Shown one piece after another: positions 20,487 to 27,854 of a stretch of DNA of 27,854 bases (position 1 is its first letter; every line of letters starts with the position of its first letter). The stretch covers positions 1-27,854 of the forward strand of contig JAJNNY010000133.1 of NCBI GenBank assembly GCA_022453515.1, given 5' to 3'. The position numbers and the translations under genes are program-made. The notes under the pieces are model-generated. The model was given only the letters and a program-made list of their open reading frames with translations, made no database searches and had not been told where the DNA came from. The stretch comes from Astrocystis sublimbata (lineage: Eukaryota; Ascomycota; Sordariomycetes; Xylariales; Xylariaceae).

Positions 20487-22384
20487 GATGACAGTTTTCG
20501 AAATTTTGCGTAGATTGGGTTCAAAGTAAGTAAGTGTTGTTCGGATCCGAGTGAGCTTGGTTGTTCTCAGATCCCAACAGCATTCATGGTTTGCTTTATA
20601 GACCAGCTTCGTCTAAGTCGAAACTGTCTGGAGGGTAGTGCTGACACTCTGATTTTATCCCAATCAGGTAAGGTACTTTGGTAACGAAGGGATCATCTAC
20701 TTCGAGTTGCTGCAAGTCCTGGATTTAAGCCTCCTAACATCCGGCCTGCTACCGGATTTATGCCAAACTGCGAACCGGTACATATGTTTCACTGGGATGG
20801 AAGTCGTCGTAAAATCCTTCCCTCAATGAAGCAAGAGAGATTTGTCACCGATTCTGATAGTCTGAAGCTTCTTGGAACTTTGCTGGTGTTGAAGCGCTGT
20901 TGCAAAGCCTAAGCGGCTCAACTCTATGCCCGTGCCTTATGGTGCATTAGCGGCTCCAGTAGGATGGTCTTACCCATGACGAGTACAAGGTTGCGGTTTG
21001 AATGGCTTCACTACTCGACTAGCGAGCTCGGCGAGCTAGGTAGTTCATTAGCTTCGCACGGGTCGCTTTGTGATAGCCGGGCATGCCGGGGCGCCATGAA
21101 AAATAGATAAGATCGTCTTTTATACCTTGGAAAATATGCTGCTTAATCATATAAGCTGTAAACTATGTTTAAATAAGTCCTGTGTAATCAGGTCATACCT
21201 TTGTAATAAATACCTACTTTATATATTTCTATTATATATGTAGGTAGGTAATGTTCAATGGAAAACCCCCCTTCCCCGTAGTATTATCAATTATCAATGG
21301 TACTAAGAAGTGTCTCATCTATTTTACGTGGCGCCTTGACAGCTTATGGCTTACCTGTTGAACAAGACGCAACCTAGGTTAGAGAAGAAAGGTACCTAGG
21401 TAACTTATGTTCATGCATGTACATACTAGTACTAGTTGAATGTAATGCAATAGGTGACATACAAGAATCAGACTCATCTTCATCGAATTATCACTTGAGA
21501 TTCGCCAGATGGTCTGGTGCTTTGCTGTCCCTCCCCGAGTTTTACACCAAGAGTCAAGTGCAGAATTTAAGACGAGGAATGTCTGAGAAGGTCTTATAAC
21601 CACATGCTACATGTCCATAGGACGTGCCCCTTTATAATTCCCAGCACGACTGGCTATACATTCATAACGGTCCATAGGGCGCAATTTCATATTTACATAC
21701 CTTGGATGATATCGTAATTTTATCTGATAATTACTCTGATGTTCAATACAAGCACTCGATGCCCCCGGGTGTCCTTGGCTGGCGTCAACGGATGAGTATG
21801 CGCCGGATCCGTCCTCGCCGACATACAGTAGATGTATGCATCCGGCGGTTCTTCCACAGTAGCGCGGACTCCAGAGACACGTGGGGACAATATTGAACTA
21901 TTTAGACTTGTGCTGCCGCGCCAAATAAGTACGCATATATGCAGCATGCTGACCAGTCTTACCTGCATCATGTACCCCAACGGTCAGTTGAGGGGACCTT
22001 GCAGGACACCTTCAGTAGGCAGGATTCAAGGTTGTAACAATATGTCAGGATATCATATATCAAGTTGCAGCACATCTGACCGCCACACAATAACTCAATT
22101 CTAGATGACCACCGGAGCTTATGCCCTCGCATTCGACATGTTCCGACTGTATACTTGAGTGAGACTGTCGTACTGCTTGATCTTTCCTGAGAGACATACC
22201 CCCCCTCAGCTCGGTCAGGCCGGCGAGGGCGCAAGTATACAGTATCGATCGATTGCACTATTCGTCACAAGACATTATCTGGTTTGGCACCCATCATACT
22301 AGAGTCCGTACCTAATACATCACTCAACGATCACAACTGTTGCCACAACCGGCGAGACGAGCCTGGTCCCCAACGCCTCTCACG
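20487..22384 (+). other. Long intergenic region with AT-rich island
   Basis: This 1.9-kb stretch separates the SDR promoter from the GNAT gene promoter. About 21110-21260 is strongly AT-rich. TACCTAGG-type motifs lie at about 21370-21405. A 12-bp inverted repeat (CTGTATACTTG core) lies at 22146-22157 and 22232-22243. Frames of 60-96 codons have no recognisable content, so I support no gene. Confidence 0.5.
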
Positions 22385-23155
22385 ATGTCTTCTTCGCCAA
22401 CAACATCATCCGCAGGCATGTTCCGCATGTCTGTGTCAATACAGCCTCTTGATACGCCCGATATTCCGGCCTGTGCCAGGCTCTCCGCTGCCGCTTTCAC
22501 CTCGGATCCGCACACTATTGTGAAGCAGCTAGGCCGGCAGCCATACGACATGTTTACCATAGCACGCTCAGACCTGGAGGAGAACCACAAGCGACAGAAC
22601 TTTGTCTGTGTGAAAGGAGTCGATGACCAAGGTGGTATCGTTGGGCATGCGAGCTGGGTCTTCTCGGGAGGTGGCCAGCGGCGCGCTCCGTCGAGAGGCA
22701 CTGACACCGGCAGTGGCAACGGAGAACCGCCGGCAGTGGCAGCGGCCGAAGAGGCGGACCCCATCGAGCGCCTCCACGCACTCGAGGAGGCCGACACACA
22801 GTACTGGCTGCAGAACTTGGTCCCGCTAGACACGCCGTGCATGTTCGTCGTCGGGCTTGCCGTATCGCCCAGCCACGAGGGAAAGGGGATCGGGACCGCG
22901 CTACTGCGGCACGGCAACGCCATCGCGGATGCGCACCGTCTGTCGATATGGGCACACTCATCGCACCAGGCCTATGCTGCGTACAGCAAGGCAGGGTTCG
23001 AGACGCGGCGCGAGCTCAGAATTGACCTGGACAACTATGCGCCGCGGCCACCGCACGATGGGGAAGCGACCATGACGGGTTCAAGCCAGGACGACGCCGG
23101 CCGATGGGGGCAGTACGTGATCAGGTACATGGAGAGAATGCCGGGGGGAAAGTGA
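22385..23155 (+). CDS. GNAT-family N-acetyltransferase
   Basis: This 256-residue, intron-free protein should transfer an acetyl group from acetyl-CoA to an amine; the acceptor is unknown. The acetyl-CoA-binding motif A is at about 156-175 (VGLAVSPSHEGKGIGTALL), matching the x-x-G-x-G/A loop, and motif B is at about 197-206 (YAAYSKAGFE). An N-terminal SIQPLDTPDIPAC block is the usual first strand and helix. Residues about 95-140 form a Gly/Arg/Ala/Glu-rich insertion between the central strands, probably a surface loop. The frame is open upstream to a TTG at 22340, but the first ATG, with A at -3, is at 22385. It lies between unrelated genes, so context gives no hint of substrate. Confidence 0.9.
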   Translation: MSSSPTTSSAGMFRMSVSIQPLDTPDIPACARLSAAAFTSDPHTIVKQLGRQPYDMFTIARSDLEENHKRQNFVCVKGVDDQGGIVGHASWVFSGGGQRRAPSRGTDTGSGNGEPPAVAAAEEADPIERLHALEEADTQYWLQNLVPLDTPCMFVVGLAVSPSHEGKGIGTALLRHGNAIADAHRLSIWAHSSHQAYAAYSKAGFETRRELRIDLDNYAPRPPHDGEATMTGSSQDDAGRWGQYVIRYMERMPGGK

Positions 23156-24043
23156 AGCTACCCAGTTTGAGGCCGATGTCCCTCGGAATGAGCAGCAACT
23201 TGGCATATGCCTGGTTGCAGGGAGGTGATTCTGTATTGACGCCAAGGTGATCACCAAGACATCATGTTCATCTAAACCATCCGCCTACTAGCGAGGAAAT
23301 ATTCAAAGACACGTGTATACGATGTGTCGTCTCTGGTTAGATGAGAATTCGTCCTGACTGAAATGCTTGGGGTGATGGGCGGGAGTCCGCCATCCGGCGT
23401 GGAGGGGCGGTGAAATGCACAGAGTGACAGATGGGACATTGGAACAAACAATCTCTTGGATGATTCGTCGGACTTGGTTTGTTTTGAGCGCGGATTTACC
23501 TGCCGCAGCCATAGCGTAAAGCTACCTACCTTGAGTACCTACCTATGCGTCGCGGGCAGCTGGTAGGTCTCTTAGGGAATGAAAGAACTACCCAGGTACA
23601 TCATACAATTTATACAATTTAGTATCCAATCTACCAGGTAAGCTTTGGTACCTATCATATTGATACCTACTCCAAAAATTATTGATGCTGCCGGGCAGGT
23701 GGTTTATAGGAGATACCTACATAGTAGCAGCGTGTAGGGGTCCACTACAGCAGTGGGAAGCACGTCTGTACACTAGCGAATTAGGTACTTGTGGGAAGCC
23801 AGGTACTTGAGTGGATACCCAGGGTGCTAGGAAATGGCGGTATTTTGCCAGCTCGAATACTTAGAACGCAGCTTCGCTAGTTGCCCCACGCATGTGATCT
23901 CCCAGCTTCTGCCTTCACAAGTATTCAAGACCGCTTACACATTTGCCCAAGCAACTTCAAGGTTCGCACATTGAGAGGACAGCGACAATTCATATTGCAC
24001 TTATTTGACCATCGGATTTACAAGCGGGTGCAAGTCCACGACC
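23156..24043 (+). other. Intergenic, promoter side of PFD1
   Basis: This 0.89-kb stretch lies between the GNAT stop codon and the prefoldin start. It contains several TACCTACC/AGGTACTT-type motifs (about 23522-23548, 23635-23675, 23710-23730 and 23785-23815). I see no gene in it. Confidence 0.5.
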
Positions 24044-24673
24044 ATGTCCATCTCAAACGAGGCTCTGCAGAAGGTGAGCGGCCAACTGACGTCCCCGCTG
24101 TCTACACCATCCTGTCCAGCTTGACCAAGGAGACGGGTGAACACAAACAAAGACTGACTTTTCACCACGTCGTCTGTTTTAGCTTCTGCGCGAGGTCGAG
24201 ACGCAAGCTATTGCCTCGCAGCAGCAGATTGCCCTTACGCGGACACAGCAGGCCTCCAAGCAGCGTGAGATGCGCATGGCACAGCTGACCCGCACCGAAC
24301 TGTCAACCCTGCCAGCAGACACGAACGTCTACGAGGGTGTTGGCAAGATGTATGGCGCCCCAGCCCTTCTCTACCATTGCCTTTTCCCCTTATTCTCCGT
24401 GTCATCGTATTGATTGTCATTGTCTGTCTCTGTTGTGTCTCATTGCCTCTACTCAACTCCAAGTAAACGATGTAGCTAACTCTCCCTCCTCTCCCTCCTA
24501 GGTTCGTGTCACTACCCGTCGCAGACATGAAGGGCAAGCTGGAGACCCAGATCAAGGAATTTGAAGGCGACGTGGAAACTCTGGGGAAGAGGCTACACTA
24601 TCTTGAGGTTTCGCAGAAGAACAGCAAGGACCAGATAGATCGTATGTTGCGAGGTGGCATGGGCGCTTCTTAA
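24044..24673 (+). CDS. PFD1: Prefoldin subunit 1 (beta-type)
   Basis: Prefoldin is the hexameric cytosolic chaperone that hands nascent actin and tubulin to the CCT chaperonin; subunit 1 is one of its four beta-type chains. Three exons (24044-24073, 24183-24349, 24502-24673) separated by introns of 109 and 152 bp give 122 residues. The second intron splits a Met codon (AT|G). Helical heptad segments flank a short strand region. The first helix carries the glutamine-rich SQQQIALTRTQQASKQRE stretch, followed by the conserved YEGVGKMFV hairpin, and the second coiled coil ends in SQKNSKDQIDRML. Length and hairpin match the family. The ATG has CCACC-like context (CGACCATG). No single reading frame spans the gene, so simple ORF scans miss it. 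Confidence 0.9.
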
Positions 24674-26179
24674 TTTGAATGCATACGCAATAGTATGCAG
24701 ATGCGCCTTCCTCGTTGCGATTTACGGCGACGACTGCGATATGAAGCTTGTCTCAGTACCTGTCTGTTCCAACCAATCAGATGGAATATCATGAGAGGCG
24801 AACAAACCTTCACATGTATCATGGTGACACTTTGTCCAGCCCCGCCTAATGGAAGGGTAGTTAGAATCATTAGAGACGACTCACGACATTAAATAGCAGG
24901 CTGTATGCAGGTTTCTAACGGGCCATGAGGAGTTAGCTGATGACAGAGGCTTGGGATGCTCACACGCTTCAATGACGAGTACCTACCAGATGTCAAAGGC
25001 GTGAACACTGCAGCAATAAAGCATTGTGTTTAGCCGGGTGCGGGAGAGCTTTCGATGAACAGAATCCCCATTATGCTCCTTGTACACCTGGTCCCTATGT
25101 AACGAATATTCGTCGAACAGAATACCGTGAACATGAATCAAGCCTTCCCCAGTTTGCGAGAGTGGCATATGTATGTTCATATCGCAAGGCCGTATCAACT
25201 CGAGCAATAGGCCCTACAAGTCCACAAAAACTCCAAAGTTCGATACACCCTAGATGTCTGCAGGCATGTATTCGAGTAAGGTCAATGATGAAATCTTACG
25301 CACACAGGCGCTAAGCTCTTGGGCTAGAAGAAATGTCAAGATGCGTTGAATAGGGCCTTATCCGCACGGTGGACATCTTGAAGGCCCAGTTACACGTAAT
25401 ACCCGGCTACCTAGGAGAACACTTCACGCCCCTTAGGGATTTCCAATATTACCTCGGTCTCACGCAAAGGATACGTTCTCATAAGGTCCGGCTTTGGACC
25501 CCACAGCCCGTGGACTCTTTACAACCTTCATTACATAAACTAGTAACAAAAGGCAATATTGACTGCAAACGAGTTGCAGATGGTATGATATTCTGTTGGC
25601 AGTACGTAATGTACACTATATGACTGACCGCATCAGATCTCTTAGCAGTGCATAAGACTACTTTCTATTGCACTTGAAAGTCGCTATACCCATCCCTCGG
25701 CTTCGAAAATTTGGCAAACGTTTTATGTCATATTGTGATTAGAATGTACTTGAACGCCTTTCCTCCCAGAATGTGTACCTATGTTGTGGCTGTGTTGTTT
25801 ACAGACACTTGAACTTCATTCTATAGACGCTCGCTATCACCCTTTTTCACCCTGATACGGCCTTTTTTAATCCCAACCAATGGTTGTTTTTCGTGTCCTC
25901 GGGGCTTTGTTTTGTAGTATTTGACTTTGAATCCCGCTAGGGTGTCACTCCTATCGTCAGTAGATCCATCTAAGTGAAATCGTAAATGCAATCTGTTGAT
26001 GCGTTTGTGGCTTTATCGTTGTATACTCACTATCGTCAACTCTGTTTTTCCCGCTCACGTCTCTTGTCGACTTCTAATATCACACATTACGCATGATTTC
26101 ATCTCCGTTATAGGTTAATTTGATGATCATCATGAATCTGAATAGAATGGACAACCCTTGGTGAAAACCATAGAGATGA

Positions 26180-26201
26180 AGAAACGAAACGAAACGAAAC
26201 T
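26180..26201 (+). repeat. Short ACGAA tandem repeat
   Basis: Three to four copies of the pentanucleotide GAAAC/ACGAA occur in tandem in gene-free DNA. Confidence 0.75.
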
Positions 26202-26423
26202 GGAATGTGTCCGGGATCCAAGCATCTTGACAAATATCAAATATCGCTATAAACAAATGTCACTTGTGGTACTTTGCAGTATTCTGTACCTGCAGCTGCG
26301 ACGCATTGAGGCCAGCATTAGGCAAGACTGCAAGGGTGGCTCGGCTGGGATATTTAAACCATCATCTACTACCTAATCGGAAGACCTGGTCATTGTCAAT
26401 GTCTGGTACTAGGGGAGGGATCT

Positions 26424-26482
26424 CGCCTAGGTGCCTACCTAGGTAGGTACCTATTTAATTTTGGAAGGGTACCTAGGTAGGT
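26424..26482. repeat. Cluster of TACCTAGGTA palindromic motifs
   Basis: Three overlapping copies of CCTAGGTA/TACCTACCTAGGTAGGTACC-type sequence occur within 60 bp, and the longest is itself a perfect palindrome. The same core recurs in most intergenic regions of the window and is absent from the coding exons I read. Confidence 0.8.
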
Positions 26483-27854
26483 AACAACCCTTGCTACTGA
26501 TTGTGTTACTGTGTGACGTAGGTAGCACTTGCATAAGAATGTTCCAAAGTTCGAACTCACTGCCGCTGCCGCTGTCGAGGCCGTGCCGGCCGTGTCGTCG
26601 AGTGTCCAAAATGGAGAGTGTGATATTCTTTCGACTTCTCTGCTCTCTGACAGTAGAGTTTTGCGGCGCGCTTCATAGCGTTGCCAAATTCAGTTGTATT
26701 GACTGCTGCATGCTGACATAGCATCGCATTCTTGGCCCCCAAATTATGACTTTCACATGCATGAATCCATGATTCTACCCGACGATTTCAGTGGCTCGCA
26801 ATCTATTTCAGTCTGACAAAAGTCCATCCTCGGACGAATTCGTGACGTGGCGGTCAAGGCAACACAAGTCCAGCTGGGGATTGGAATACAGTAACAGTAG
26901 CAGTGTTCGGAGAAAAAGGAGAGGGTTAGAGAGGCCAAGTGAAGTCTTTGAGGTCTCTGTGAGGTCTCCAACTCGTCTGCTGCTACGTGGACGTCAGAGC
27001 GGCACAACGGCACAGCGCACCGCGGCACTGCAGCCCTATGAGCTATGCTTACCTACGATGTAGGTTTGGAATCTGGTTGGAACGGCTCGGTAGCCACTAC
27101 CTAGCATGCCTAGGTACACAGACATCATCTGGGCAGGGGACGAGGGGGATGGCCGTCTGTTGGGAGGCCGCTGGCCCTGTGCAGGAACATACCGCGCGCG
27201 TGGCTGTGCCGGTATATCATCTGGCAATGACATGAGCGACTCTGTCTGTCTACCGGACCCATCGCCATTCGTGAAATAGCGTCAATGGCATGGTAGCGAG
27301 AGCCACGCCAGAGGTGGGCTAGTAGTGCACAGCCGTAGCCGCCGGCGATGGGAAGAGAATCAAGACACCTAAGGCATGTTGGATGTTGGATGTTGGTATT
27401 GTGCAGTGCAATAGCGGCGTCCTCGCGAGTCGCCCACCTCTCGCCTCTTAGCAACTCCTCGCTCGGCAGGCTTCTGAAACGTCTTGGAGATGCTAGGGAA
27501 GTGGAAGTGGTATGGAGTCATGGAGCATAAGAGGAGAAGAAGGGGGGGGAGGGGGGCCATGGAGGGGCTCGGGGCATGGGTAGAAATCCATCACGGCCCA
27601 CGTCGATGTCACCGCAAAGGCCCTGATGCCCTAATACAGTGGGTATTTTGTGGGAACCCCCCCCTGGCGTACCTGGGTTCTGCTCTGGGTCTTGTCTGGG
27701 CATGTAACTTAGAATAGCAACCTCACCGCCGAGAACGGCCAGTGCGACATTGGGCTCCGATGGATACTGTGCTGTAGCTGGGAGCTAGACGGGAAGGGTA
27801 AGACTGTGCCCTAGCTGCCCCATTGTCAGCCCAGGCCGCTGGTACGCCTGCTGG

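Larger units (their letters stand above)
24674..27854. other. 3.2-kb stretch without a supported gene
   Basis: After the PFD1 stop codon no frame longer than about 109 codons occurs, and none carries recognisable content. The stretch holds an ACGAA pentanucleotide tandem at about 26184-26200, dense TACCTAGGTA motifs at about 26425-26482 and 27098-27118, and a G-rich run at about 27540-27557. The right end may be the promoter of a gene beyond the window. Confidence 0.5.

Noticed and set aside
22340..22384. Upstream extension of the GNAT protein
   Set aside because: The extension would start at TTG, which is not a usual nuclear start codon in fungi. The ATG at 22385 has a better context.
24983..25314. 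74- and 96-codon frames on opposite strands
   Set aside because: They have no motifs, no splice-supported extensions and no family resemblance. Their length is what chance would give in 3 kb of non-coding DNA.

Overview
The window looks like nuclear DNA of a filamentous ascomycete, probably a Sordariomycete. The protein genes are interrupted by short GT-AG introns of about 40-150 bp. The gene set is eukaryotic housekeeping (spliceosome, proteasome assembly, golgin, ceramidase, prefoldin). Intergenic DNA is dotted with TACCTAGGTA-type motifs of a kind I associate with Sordariomycete genomes. The class-level assignment is inference.

Positions 1-17731 form one giant, nearly perfect palindrome: left arm 1-8850, an 11-nt spacer 8851-8861, and right arm 8862-17731. 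Each arm carries the same four genes. Read outward from the centre on the right arm, they are a truncated PRP46/PLRG1 WD40 splicing factor (-), a NAS6/gankyrin-like ankyrin protein (+), a TMF1/Sgm1-like golgin (-) and an alkaline ceramidase (+). All right-arm genes are open apart from the PRP46 truncation. In the left arm the ceramidase is intact, but PRP46, NAS6 and TMF1 are frameshifted.

The arms differ by about 17 small events totalling 20 nt. In all of them the left arm lacks 1-2 nt, and I found no substitutions in the segments I compared. The turn-around lies inside the PRP46 coding sequence at a short inverted repeat, GTGCGC-11 nt-GCGCAC, that appears native to the gene. This is the signature of polymerase fold-back. 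It is either a library or assembly artefact at a contig end or a very recent inverted duplication; the deletion-only pattern makes the artefact more likely. Only the right arm should be taken as reliable genome sequence.

Positions 17732-27854 are unique. They hold a decayed SDR fragment and an orphan 3' exon (about 18471-19084), an intact SDR oxidoreductase (19500-20486, -), a GNAT acetyltransferase (22385-23155, +), and a three-exon prefoldin subunit 1 gene (24044-24673, +) whose introns hide it from simple ORF scans. The last 3.2 kb hold no gene I can support.

Within the palindrome the genes form two head-to-head pairs sharing promoter regions (PRP46/NAS6 and TMF1/ceramidase). NAS6 and TMF1 converge tail to tail. 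The genes have no shared pathway; this is an ordinary housekeeping neighbourhood with an extraordinary structure imposed on it.
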